DNA of 6,413 nt from Methanoregula sp. (GTDB lineage Archaea; Halobacteriota; Methanomicrobia; Methanomicrobiales; Methanospirillaceae). Shown here piece after piece: positions 1 to 6,020 of the stretch. The stretch covers positions 2,847 to 9,259 of the forward strand of contig PMDE01000067.1 of NCBI GenBank assembly GCA_003154335.1, in the 5' to 3' direction. Numbering within the stretch: position 1 is the stretch's first letter; each line of letters starts with the position of its first letter. The position numbers and the translations under genes were made by a program. The notes beneath the pieces were generated by a model. That model had not been told where the DNA came from and ran no database searches. It was given only the letters and a program-made list of their open reading frames with translations.

Positions 1-1023
1 GGCGACTTTGACTCCGATTACTTCCTTTTCAAGCGTGCCCCGTCAAAAGCTCCCTTCTATGAGATTGAAGATATCACCCGGGACCTTGATTTTTCTTTAA
101 AAGACCATGTCAGGTTCGGCCAGAAAATGCCGCTGGTCCTTCTCACCGACAACGGTTCTACAGAAGAAGATGAACCCGCCTACAAGATTGCCAGTGTGTA
201 TGATATTCCTTTTATCGTTATCGATCACCATCACCCTGACGCGTCAATCGACAAATACCTTAAAGCGCATGTCAATCCCTATCATGTAGGGGGAGACTTC
301 GGTATCACCGCAGGAATGCTCGGCACAGAAGTTGCCCGCCTGATCAATCCAAAAGTTGAGCGCCTTATCCGCCACCTTCCCGCGGTTGCGGGAGTTGGTG
401 ACCGGAGCGAAGCTGCCGAGCGTGCCCTGTTTCTTACCCTGGTAAACGATAAGTACCCGGAATCAGCTTGTAAGGACATTGCGCTTGCGCTTGATTATGA
501 GCAGTTCTGGCTGCGGTTCAATGATGGCAGGGAAATCATCAAGGATATCCTGAACCTGACCGGAAATCCCGAACGCCACCAGAAGCTGGTTCAGCTCCTC
601 GTTGAAGGTGCAAACACCATGATCGAGGATCAGATGAGCGCCTGTATTCCTCATGTTGTCCAGCGTGTCCTGAAAAACGAGGCCTTCCTCTTTCTTATAG
701 ACGTGGAAATCCATGCGCACAAATTTACCTTCCCTCCGCCGGGAAAAACATCCGGCGAAGTGCATGACCGGTTATGCAAAAAAAATGCCGGTAAGCCGGT
801 AGTAACGATAGGGTTTGGTCCGGATTTTGCAGTACTCCGGTCACGGGGCGTTCTCATGAATATCCCCAGGATGGTACGCGAACTGAGAAACGAGATACCC
901 GGCGGCGGTATCAGTGGTGGCGGGCACCTTGTTGTCGGCAGTATCAAATTCGTAGAAGGTATGCGCGAGGTGGTACTGGAAGCATTGATCAGTAAAATAT
1001 CAGAGGCTCAGGTACAAAAATGA
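1..1023 (+). CDS. RecJ-like DHH/DHHA1 phosphoesterase, C-terminal part (5' end outside window)
   Basis: The frame is open from the first base to a TGA at 1021-1023, giving 340 codons, so the start lies upstream. Seen: an Asp-rich GDFDSDY at codons 1-7 that could be DHH motif I, TDNGS at 49-53 (motif II), IDHHHPD at 74-80 (the DHH motif), GVGDRSE near codon 134 (motif IV-like), and GGGISGGGH at 301-309 (nt 901-927), the glycine-rich DHHA1 signature. The family comprises manganese-dependent phosphoesterases and 5'-3' exonucleases of the RecJ type. The spacing and style best fit the archaeal RecJ-like group (COG1107), whose members carry N-terminal zinc-finger and nucleic-acid-binding domains, which here would lie outside the window. 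A role in DNA or RNA end processing is inferred from the family. The ATG at 127 is internal, since homologous motifs precede it. Nanase/oligoribonuclease-type DHH proteins are the alternative. Confidence 0.87.
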   Translation, partial: GDFDSDYFLFKRAPSKAPFYEIEDITRDLDFSLKDHVRFGQKMPLVLLTDNGSTEEDEPAYKIASVYDIPFIVIDHHHPDASIDKYLKAHVNPYHVGGDFGITAGMLGTEVARLINPKVERLIRHLPAVAGVGDRSEAAERALFLTLVNDKYPESACKDIALALDYEQFWLRFNDGREIIKDILNLTGNPERHQKLVQLLVEGANTMIEDQMSACIPHVVQRVLKNEAFLFLIDVEIHAHKFTFPPPGKTSGEVHDRLCKKNAGKPVVTIGFGPDFAVLRSRGVLMNIPRMVRELRNEIPGGGISGGGHLVVGSIKFVEGMREVVLEALISKISEAQVQK

Positions 1024-1194
1024 AAAAATTTCTTCATTTAAAAGGCTCAACTCATGGTATCTTACAAAAAATATTCGGGGATTTCCGGGATGAAAATTAA
1101 TCAGCTCAAGCAGCGTGCGTGATACATTCTTTCTGGTCATATCCTTTGAACAGTGAAACAAAAAAGTCCGAAAAATTGTCATTACAATTAGATA

Positions 1195-1202
1195 TTTATA
1201 TA
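1195..1202 (+). promoter_or_regulatory. TATA box of the winged-helix gene
   Basis: TTTATATA lies in a strongly AT-rich stretch (about 1181-1205) within the 205-bp gap after the RecJ-like gene. Archaeal transcription starts about 22-27 bp downstream of the TATA centre, which puts the start near 1220-1226 and leaves a leader of roughly 20 nt before the ATG at 1244. The rest of the gap (1024-1180) shows no gene I can support. It contains T-rich patches just after the RecJ stop that may act as a terminator, but no clear hairpin. Confidence 0.65.
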
Positions 1203-1232
1203 TACAAGTTGATAGATATGAGTTTTAAATGC

Positions 1233-1237
1233 TGAGG
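1233..1237 (+). promoter_or_regulatory. Shine-Dalgarno site choosing the ATG at 1244
   Basis: TGAGG ends 6 nt before the ATG at 1244, good spacing for pairing with the archaeal 16S 3' end. The earlier in-frame ATG at 1229 has no such site and would sit only a few bases after the predicted transcription start, so 1244 is preferred. Confidence 0.6.
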
Positions 1238-1243
1238 CACAAT

Positions 1244-1495
1244 ATGTCAACAACCAAAAAACTGCGTGAAACCTATAACGAGACCCAGCACAAAATTGTT
1301 CAGTACCTTAGCTCGGGCATAACCAAAGGCAAACACTATTTCAAATCAAAATATATCGCAAAAGAACTTGGTTTGTCTCCAAAAGAGGTAGGAACAAACA
1401 TGGCGATCCTTGCTGATATCTGTAAAGAACTCGACATTATCCGTTGGAGCTATTCGAACAGTACGACGTGGATGGTCACGCCGCGGGCGATATAA
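1244..1495 (+). CDS. Small winged-helix DNA-binding protein (DUF7123-like)
   Basis: An 83-residue protein starting at ATG 1244, supported by the TGAGG site; starting at 1229 would add five residues. Seen: a first helix at about residues 14-24 (QHKIVQYLSS), a second at 34-42 (KSKYIAKEL), a turn GLSPKEVG at 43-50 leading into a recognition helix to about 60, and a beta wing at about 65-79 containing WSYSNSTTW. This is a classic winged helix-turn-helix with almost nothing else. The pattern 'KS..IA.ELGLS.KEVG' followed by 'W.YS.STTW' is one I recall from haloarchaeal and Methanomicrobia proteins filed as DUF7123; that name is from memory, not a search. The role is inferred to be a transcription regulator. 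No ligand or metal site is visible. It has its own promoter and is followed after 27 bp by a second small gene. Confidence 0.85.
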   Translation: MSTTKKLRETYNETQHKIVQYLSSGITKGKHYFKSKYIAKELGLSPKEVGTNMAILADICKELDIIRWSYSNSTTWMVTPRAI

Positions 1496-1496
1496 G
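1491..1496 (+). promoter_or_regulatory. Possible TATA box for the 62-residue gene, overlapping the upstream stop codon
   Basis: TATAAG contains the TAA stop (1493-1495) of the winged-helix gene and lies 32 nt before the ATG at 1523, the distance expected for a leaderless archaeal transcript. The downstream gene lacks a well-placed Shine-Dalgarno site, and a T6 run (1514-1519) between them could end the upstream transcript. The match is short, so this is tentative; simple cotranscription is the alternative. Confidence 0.3.
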
Positions 1497-1522
1497 AAAG
1501 TTCAGGTATCTCATTTTTTATT

Positions 1523-1711
1523 ATGGCAAAAATTCTGGAGTTTGAATCTGAAGTGGAGTTCGTTGCAGACATCAATGAATTCAAGGATTGTCTGATGTCC
1601 CAGGATCCGACTCAGGAAAATCCGAATGCACTCTGGTTTAACATTGATATCCCCAAAGGCCATCTTTTAAAAACAGGAGATCGGGTGCGGGTCACGGTCG
1701 AAAAACTCTGA
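1523..1711 (+). CDS. 62-residue protein of unknown function
   Basis: Not recognised as a named family. The reading frame runs ATG to TGA with an acidic, well-balanced composition and no membrane segment or Cys pair (one Cys only). The N-terminal part alternates charged and hydrophobic residues (MAKILEFESEVEFVADINEF), followed by a short helix-like stretch DCLMSQD, a polar turn rich in Asn/Gln/Pro (about 29-35), then ALWFNIDIP and LKTGDRVRVTVEKL, which look like beta strands. The ending 'GDRVRVTVEK' is typical of small beta-barrel or strand-pairing folds. It lies 27 bp after the winged-helix gene on the same strand, so the two may be one operon. The only Shine-Dalgarno-like bases (AGGT, 1504-1507) are 15 nt from the ATG, which is too far. 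Coding status rests on codon-like composition and position. Confidence 0.7.
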   Translation: MAKILEFESEVEFVADINEFKDCLMSQDPTQENPNALWFNIDIPKGHLLKTGDRVRVTVEKL

Positions 1712-1713
1712 TA

Positions 1714-1740
1714 CGGATAATCCTCATCCGCGATCGTTTT
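1714..1740 (+). terminator. Weak hairpin plus T-rich tract after the 62-residue gene
   Basis: CGGAT (1714-1718) pairs with ATCCG (1726-1730) around a 7-nt loop, starting 2 nt after the stop codon. A T-rich stretch, GTTTTCTT, begins at 1736. Archaeal termination depends mainly on T tracts, so the hairpin may be incidental. Confidence 0.35.
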
Positions 1741-1780
1741 CTTCCGGCCAAACCGTATACTGCGGTACCATCCTTCCAAA

Positions 1781-1789
1781 GTTTTAAGT
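1781..1789 (+). promoter_or_regulatory. TATA-like element of the lipoprotein gene (leaderless start)
   Basis: GTTTTAAGT is preceded by a purine-rich BRE-like CCAAA (1776-1780) and centred about 28 nt upstream of the ATG at 1813. That spacing predicts transcription starting at or within a few bases of the ATG. Consistent with this, the bases directly before the ATG (ATCAGATTA) contain no Shine-Dalgarno site. Confidence 0.5.
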
Positions 1790-1812
1790 CCCGAAAAATT
1801 TACATCAGATTA

Positions 1813-2169
1813 ATGTCCGGGGATTATAAAATCGTTACAACCGGAATCGTTCTTCTGGCTTTTTTTTTATTCTTCTGCGGCTGTGTTTCAATGAATGTCG
1901 GAGAAGTCAGCTATTCAGATGGCGGACTTTTTGTAACAATTAACAATCCTGGCCAATCAGCAGATGCGTTTGTACAAGTAACGCTGTATCAGGAGACCGG
2001 TCTCATGCAACGGGAGAATAACATTACCATGATCCCGGTTAACTTAAAAACCGGTGAAAACCGCATCTTTATTCCTGGAAACTTAAAATCTGGTGCCTAC
2101 AAACTGTATGTTTATATTATCCTGAATGGCGACCGGCAAACCGCAGTGATTCGTGACATCGTAGTGTGA
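1813..2169 (+). CDS. Small secreted or membrane-anchored protein with lipobox-like N-terminus
   Basis: A 118-residue protein of unknown function. Seen: a short charged N-terminus (MSGDYK), a hydrophobic segment at about residues 7-21 (IVTTGIVLLAFFLFF), then FCGC with Cys24 in lipobox-like position, so it is probably exported and either lipid-anchored or tethered by its signal segment. The mature part (about 25-118) is almost all predicted beta strand: VGEVSYSDGGLFVTINNPG, then DAFVQVTLYQETG, NRIFIPGNL and AYKLYVYIILNGD. 'VTINNPG' followed by alternating strands is the style of Ig-like/CARDB-type extracellular domains common in methanogens. Function is unknown; a cell-surface role is inferred. 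The gene appears leaderless, and it ends 3 nt before the adenine deaminase start, so the two are likely cotranscribed. An unusual Cys at -2 of the lipobox weakens the lipoprotein call. Confidence 0.78.
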   Translation: MSGDYKIVTTGIVLLAFFLFFCGCVSMNVGEVSYSDGGLFVTINNPGQSADAFVQVTLYQETGLMQRENNITMIPVNLKTGENRIFIPGNLKSGAYKLYVYIILNGDRQTAVIRDIVV

Positions 2170-2171
2170 TC
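2166..2171 (+). promoter_or_regulatory. Ribosome binding site for adenine deaminase overlapping the upstream stop
   Basis: GTGATC matches the inner half of the archaeal anti-Shine-Dalgarno partner (GGAGGTGATC) and, aligned that way, places the ATG at 2173 at the usual distance. It contains the TGA stop of the lipoprotein gene, suggesting translational coupling. Confidence 0.45.
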
Positions 2172-2172
2172 G

Positions 2173-3852
2173 ATGGATTTTTTTTCAAAAGATATGATTG
2201 ATGCAGCCCGCGGGTCTACTCCTGCGGATTGTGTTTTTAAAAATGCCGCTATATTCAATCCATTTACCTGTTCTTTTGAGCAGGGAAACCTCGCTGTCAA
2301 AAACGGAATCGTTCTCGGGATCGGAACCTATGCGGGTAACCGGGAATACGATGTATCCGGGGCATATATTATTCCTGGTCTTATCGATGCGCATGTCCAT
2401 ATCGAAAGTTCGCTTCTCGTTCCCTCCGAGTATGCCCGTCTCGCTGCGCTCCACGGAACAACTACTGTAATTGCCGATCCCCATGAAATTGCCAATATTG
2501 CAGGAGTTCCGGGAATTGATTTCATGCTTGACAGTCGTGCCGGTACTGTCATTGATATACAGTTCCTTCTTCCCTCATGTGTTCCCTCTGCACCATGGGA
2601 CGTTGGCGGTGCGACTCTTTTTGCAGAGGATCTTGAGCCCTATATTGGCAGAGAGGGGATTTTGGGACTCGGGGAGATGATGGACGTTTTCGGAGTCCTT
2701 GAAGCAGATCCATCTATCGGGAAAAAACTCCGTCTCTTTCCTGTCCGCGACGGCCATGCCCCACGCCTTTCCGGAAACGATCTCAACGCGTATATCTTTG
2801 CCGGATTGCAAAGTGATCATGAATGCACCGGCAGAGAAGAGGCCGAAGAGAAACTCCGCCGCGGAATGTATATATACATCCGTGAAGGGTCAACAGAACA
2901 GAATATTGCCAATCTTATTGGGCTGGTGAACCAGGATACGGTATCCCGATGCTGTTTTGCATCTGACGACTGCAAGGCAGACACCCTGTTTTTGAAAGGG
3001 CATATTGACAACTGCATACGAAAAGCAACCGGATGCGGTCTCGAACTGAATCTTGCCCTGAGAATGGCGACGCTCTCTGCCGCAGACCGGTTCGGTCTTT
3101 CTGATCGCGGGGCATTAACACCGGGCAGAAGGGCTGATCTCTGCATTGTTGATGATCTGGAGCAGTTCATTGTAAGGAGTACGTTTGTCAGGGGAACAGA
3201 GATTTTTGCATCCGATCCCTCAGTACCCCATTCATTTCCCTCCGTACTTCCTTCTGCATTTCCCACAAAAGTCCCCTCTGCTGACGCAATCCGGATCCAC
3301 GGCACCGGTAAAGCCCGGGTAATCGGGCTGGTGCCTCACCAGATCCTTACAAAATCCCTCCGGTTTGACCTGAATGCCAGGGAAATCCCTGATGAATCGC
3401 GTGATATCCTGAAACTGGTGTTGTGTAACCGGTATATTGATAAAAGGACGGGTGTGGGACTTGTCCATGGTTTCTCACTGAAAAGGGGGGCCATTGCATC
3501 GAGTGTTTCCCATGATGCGCATAACATTATTGCCGTAGGGACAAGTGATACAGAAATCCGCACGGCTATCGATGCCGTCATCCGCTCCGGTGGCGCAATG
3601 GTCACGGTTGTGGGAAAAACGAAAACTATCCTTCCCCTCAGGTGCGGGGGACTCATGTCCGCACTGCCCTGGCCGGAAGTTGTAGAGCACGTCCTTGCTC
3701 TTGATGTGGTCACCAGGAGCATGGGCAGCATTGATGACCCGTTCATGTACCTTTCATTCCTTGCCCTGACCGTGATTCCGGCCCTGAGGATCACGGACCG
3801 GGGGCTCTTTGACACCGGCGAGTGCAGGTTTGTCCCACTCTTTTTGGAATAA
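2173..3852 (+). CDS. ade: Adenine deaminase (EC 3.5.4.2)
   Basis: Converts adenine to hypoxanthine and ammonia in purine salvage; cytoplasmic, metal-dependent. The 559 residues are near the family's usual 550-590. The amidohydrolase part (about 1-345) shows GLIDAHVHIESS at 69-80 (metal ligands H74, H76), HGTTTVIADPHEIAN at 94-108, LPSCVPSAPWD at 133-143, GLGEMMD at 165-171 (E168 in the carboxylate metal-ligand position), DGHAP at 193-197, SDHE at 214-217 and FASDD at 262-266 (D265). The adenine deaminase C-terminal domain (about 373-559) shows VSHDAHN at 445-451, GGLMS at 492-496 and DPFMYLSFLALTVIPAL. Two oddities: residues 347-369 form a Ser/Pro-rich linker between domains, and the usual LPLPIAGLMS reads LPLRCGGLMS. 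All catalytic motifs are intact, so it should be active. It starts 3 nt after the lipoprotein gene and runs head-on into the transporter gene. Confidence 0.95.
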   Translation: MDFFSKDMIDAARGSTPADCVFKNAAIFNPFTCSFEQGNLAVKNGIVLGIGTYAGNREYDVSGAYIIPGLIDAHVHIESSLLVPSEYARLAALHGTTTVIADPHEIANIAGVPGIDFMLDSRAGTVIDIQFLLPSCVPSAPWDVGGATLFAEDLEPYIGREGILGLGEMMDVFGVLEADPSIGKKLRLFPVRDGHAPRLSGNDLNAYIFAGLQSDHECTGREEAEEKLRRGMYIYIREGSTEQNIANLIGLVNQDTVSRCCFASDDCKADTLFLKGHIDNCIRKATGCGLELNLALRMATLSAADRFGLSDRGALTPGRRADLCIVDDLEQFIVRSTFVRGTEIFASDPSVPHSFPSVLPSAFPTKVPSADAIRIHGTGKARVIGLVPHQILTKSLRFDLNAREIPDESRDILKLVLCNRYIDKRTGVGLVHGFSLKRGAIASSVSHDAHNIIAVGTSDTEIRTAIDAVIRSGGAMVTVVGKTKTILPLRCGGLMSALPWPEVVEHVLALDVVTRSMGSIDDPFMYLSFLALTVIPALRITDRGLFDTGECRFVPLFLE

Positions 3853-3857
3853 ATCCT

Positions 3858-4787
3858 TCAGGGGTAAAGCAGGATAACGATTGCACCTGCGACCATCAAT
3901 GCAGCACCCATCAGCCTTTTTCCGACTTCACGCTCGGAAAAAACCAGGGTACCGTAGAGGACCACGAAAATAATGCTTAAGCGTTTTATTGCAATGACAT
4001 AGGGGACGATCTGCAGGGTGTACGCAATATTGACTGACGCTGCCTCAACGGCAGCGAATGCTCCGATAAGTATTGAAATGACCGTGTACTTTATGTATGG
4101 GAATGCAGGGGGTCCAGCAACTTTGGCCGGATCTTCCCCATTCACCGGTTTATGGGGGGACATATTCCGGGCAGAGATACGTGAATATGCAGACATAAGA
4201 ACAAATGTCATACCGATTGCAAGGACCGTCAGTGCCATGCCGAAGAAGGGGTCTGAATTGAGCATCGCAATTTTATCAAAATTGATCGACACTGCAAACA
4301 GGAATGCTACGATAAGCATAAGCCAGCTCCCCCGGTTCCGCAGCATCGATCGCACCGGGTCAAGAAAATGTTCATCCTCTGCAGAAATGTTCAGTACATA
4401 AGATCCACTCACAATGATGCAGATGCCGGCAAACCCGGGTAAGGAAGGGACCTCATGCAGGATGAGATAGGAAGTTCCCGTCAATAGTACCGGTGTAAAC
4501 GAGAGCATGGGAATGGATAATGAGAGATCCAAAGAGGACAGGGCTGCAATGATCAGCGAGAGGCCGATAACATTCAGGATTGTGGTTACCACGACTGCGC
4601 CAGCAAAATCCTGGCCTGTGACCGGAAATCCCCTGATAGCAGAGGTGGCAAATAAGAGGGACCCGCCGAAGGTGAATCCAATCCCTGTCAGGATCCTTGC
4701 GTCCAGGGTCGTGATATATCGTTTAATAATAATGAAATATCCAGCGTTGGTGACGGCTCCAAGGAGCGCCAGGAAGATCCAGATCAT
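3858..4787 (-). CDS. EamA/DMT-family transporter, ten membrane helices
   Basis: A 309-residue integral membrane protein of the drug/metabolite transporter superfamily; substrate not predictable. Ten hydrophobic segments can be counted, five in each half, matching the tandem EamA repeat. Helix 1 begins IWIFLALLGAV; the first half ends with IIVSGSYVLNI before a charged loop (SAEDEHFLDPVRSMLRNRG); helix 10 is the typical family ending GAALMVAGAIVILLYP. The loop between helices 7 and 8 (about 25 residues, SRISARNMSPHKPVNGEDP and on) is longer than usual. I chose ATG at 4787; a TTG two codons upstream (4793) is possible, but ATG is far more usual. A TATA-like TTATAA lies about 31 nt upstream with no Shine-Dalgarno site, so the transcript may be nearly leaderless. 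The stop lies 5 bp from the end of convergent adenine deaminase. Export or uptake of a small metabolite is the family expectation. Confidence 0.9.
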   Translation of the reverse strand: MIWIFLALLGAVTNAGYFIIIKRYITTLDARILTGIGFTFGGSLLFATSAIRGFPVTGQDFAGAVVVTTILNVIGLSLIIAALSSLDLSLSIPMLSFTPVLLTGTSYLILHEVPSLPGFAGICIIVSGSYVLNISAEDEHFLDPVRSMLRNRGSWLMLIVAFLFAVSINFDKIAMLNSDPFFGMALTVLAIGMTFVLMSAYSRISARNMSPHKPVNGEDPAKVAGPPAFPYIKYTVISILIGAFAAVEAASVNIAYTLQIVPYVIAIKRLSIIFVVLYGTLVFSEREVGKRLMGAALMVAGAIVILLYP

Positions 4788-4817
4788 GAACAAGAAATCC
4801 GGAGTACGGATTAGCAG

Positions 4818-4823
4818 TTATAA
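4818..4823 (-). promoter_or_regulatory. TATA-like element upstream of the transporter gene
   Basis: TTATAA, within GATATGTTATAACTGC on the minus strand, begins 31 nt upstream of the ATG at 4787. This would put transcription start a few bases before the start codon. The 103-bp gap (4788-4890) also carries a small CCGG/CCGG inverted repeat at 4862-4872, which could help end the hydrolase transcript but is followed by only a short T-rich stretch. Confidence 0.4.
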
Positions 4824-4890
4824 CATATCGGGCTTGTTGTTTATCTTATTGCCAGACAAAGCCGGTAACCGGAGGAGTTATTGCACAACG

Positions 4891-5436
4891 TTACCGTTTA
4901 TTTATCCATTCATCCGTTGTCAGTACCCGGGAGAACCGCATCTGCTGGGTAACAAGGATCGCCCGGTGAAGGTCACGATCACTGATAGTCCCTGCGGAAT
5001 TGGTAACGGACAGGGTTCCTGTTGCATCGGCCAGGAAATTTACAGCAAAACCCCGGTGAAATGCCTGTCGTGAGGTTGTATCGCAGCACATCTGGGTCAT
5101 GTAGCCGGCGATGGTAACCGTTGTCACATCATTCTTCTTCAGCCAGTCCTCAAGACCGGTCCCGGTAAAACTGCCGGGCATATGCTTCTCAAGAACAATA
5201 TCCGCATGCCTGCGCTTGATCTCCCCGTGAAGTTCCCAGCCGGGCGTTCCCTGCCGGAATGTCGGGGACTCGGGAGCAAGGCTGGTGTGCTGTATCACGG
5301 CAATTGGAACATGAGAGGCATGGGCCCAATCCATGGCTTTCAGGATATTCTCAAAACTCCCCTGCGGGTAGGATACCGGCAGTTTCCCGGTGAAATATTC
5401 GTTCTGGACATCAATGATAAGCAATGCCTGTTTCAT
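4891..5436 (-). CDS. Isochorismatase-family cysteine hydrolase
   Basis: A 181-residue cytoplasmic hydrolase of the isochorismatase/nicotinamidase superfamily, at the usual length of about 180-210. Seen: [12 protein letters not shown] at 4-15 (catalytic D9), EKHMPGSF at 83-90 (catalytic K84, followed by the family SF), and [16 protein letters not shown] at 111-126 with nucleophile C117 after the cis-peptide TQM. The complete Asp-Lys-Cys triad is present. The metal-binding D-x-H set of true nicotinamidases is not evident, so nicotinamidase is unlikely; the substrate is unknown (an amide, or an isochorismatase-like or ureide-type substrate). The ATG at 5436 is chosen because GGAG (5447-5450) sits 9-10 nt upstream and the conserved first strand begins right after it. 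The frame stays open upstream to 5565, but that part is Arg/Ser-rich antisense-like sequence within the GNAT gene. It overlaps the GNAT 3' end by 26 bp, implying coupled translation. Confidence 0.9.
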   Translation of the reverse strand: MKQALLIIDVQNEYFTGKLPVSYPQGSFENILKAMDWAHASHVPIAVIQHTSLAPESPTFRQGTPGWELHGEIKRRHADIVLEKHMPGSFTGTGLEDWLKKNDVTTVTIAGYMTQMCCDTTSRQAFHRGFAVNFLADATGTLSVTNSAGTISDRDLHRAILVTQQMRFSRVLTTDEWINKR

Positions 5437-5917
5437 GCTGGAACACTCCATAAAATGTCTGCCGGTCGATCTCCATCGAGTAGAACGGGACCGGCGTTCC
5501 CAGTATATCCTCGATGCAGTCTCCCGTGTTCCGGAACGGGATTGATACATACAACTTTTGTGCACGCGGATTGTTCTTCCGCACGATCAGCCGTATGGCA
5601 GAGACTGCCGGATCAGCAAATCCTCTGGCGAGCGTGAGGAGGGTTATCGTCCTTCCCAACCCCTGGCCGATCCGGTCCGGGTGGAGCGCGATCCGGAACT
5701 CCGCACCGCCGTAATCATCACGGGATAACAACGAGAACCCCACGGCCTGGGCCCCGTCAACTGCAAGGAAGATCGCTGCACTGGGTTTTGACCGGAACTC
5801 GTCGAGCCAGCCTCCGTCGCGGAACGCATAATCCAGATCCCTGAATTCCTCAGGGTAGGCAGGCCATGCCCTGATTCCCGGGATATCATCATCCAGAAGG
5901 GCACGGAGATTAATCAT
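5411..5917 (-). CDS. GNAT-family N-acetyltransferase
   Basis: A 168-residue acetyl-CoA-dependent acetyltransferase; acceptor unknown. Seen: an N-terminal [14 protein letters not shown] typical of GNAT strand 1 and helix 1, [15 protein letters not shown] at about 50-64 (strands 2-3), [19 protein letters not shown] at 73-91 (strand 4 and the acetyl-CoA pyrophosphate loop), and [18 protein letters not shown] (motif B, helix 4 and strand 6). In the Q/R-x-x-G-x-G loop the first position is Ile83 with Arg82 just before it, a mild deviation. The start ATG at 5917 has AGGT (5925-5928 on the minus strand) at good spacing. The 3' end overlaps the cysteine hydrolase by 26 bp, so the two form an operon. 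It follows the Cas6 gene after a 103-bp gap containing a T7 tract; no strong separate promoter was seen. Confidence 0.9.
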   Translation of the reverse strand: MINLRALLDDDIPGIRAWPAYPEEFRDLDYAFRDGGWLDEFRSKPSAAIFLAVDGAQAVGFSLLSRDDYGGAEFRIALHPDRIGQGLGRTITLLTLARGFADPAVSAIRLIVRKNNPRAQKLYVSIPFRNTGDCIEDILGTPVPFYSMEIDRQTFYGVFQHETGIAYH

Positions 5918-5946
5918 GGAATACCTGTATGTTCGCGAGCAAGCGC

Positions 5947-5970
5947 AAAAAAAGCTTGGGGAAGACTCCC
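5947..5970 (-). terminator. Hairpin plus T7 tract downstream of the cas6-like gene
   Basis: On the minus strand GGGA/TCCC (5967-5970 and 5959-5962) forms a 4-bp stem with a 4-nt loop, followed after 5 nt by seven T residues (5953 to 5947). It lies about 50-75 nt past the cas6-like stop and before the GNAT start, so it probably separates the two transcription units. The stem is short; the T tract is the stronger part. Confidence 0.4.
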
Positions 5971-6020
5971 GGTCCTTGCTGGCAGGTCAGGAAGGCGTTT
6001 TTCTCCAGAGGCGTTGTTTT

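Noticed and set aside
1000..1182. 60-codon minus-strand frame in the gap after the RecJ-like gene
   Set aside because: No ribosome site or promoter in that direction, overlap with the RecJ-like 3' end, and a composition biased by AT-rich non-coding DNA.
2817..3815. Long minus-strand open frames (162 and 159 codons) opposite adenine deaminase
   Set aside because: Both are Ser/Arg-rich shadow translations of a strongly conserved gene.
4788..4793. TTG at 4793 as transporter start
   Set aside because: An ATG follows two codons later and TTG starts are uncommon; neither has a clear ribosome site, so ATG is the simpler choice.
4507..5073. Open frame of 188 codons on the plus strand
   Set aside because: It lies antisense to the transporter and the cysteine hydrolase, crosses the intergenic gap between them and shows no recognisable domain; the minus-strand proteins are clear family members.
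5437..5565. 43-residue N-terminal extension of the cysteine hydrolase
   Set aside because: It is Arg/Ser-rich sequence in another frame of the GNAT gene. The ATG at 5436 has a ribosome site and directly precedes the conserved first strand.
5993..6015. Direct repeat AGGCGTT twice, 16 bp apart, next to cas6, considered as a CRISPR repeat remnant
   Set aside because: Only 7 bp long with no third copy; too short and too close for repeat-spacer units.
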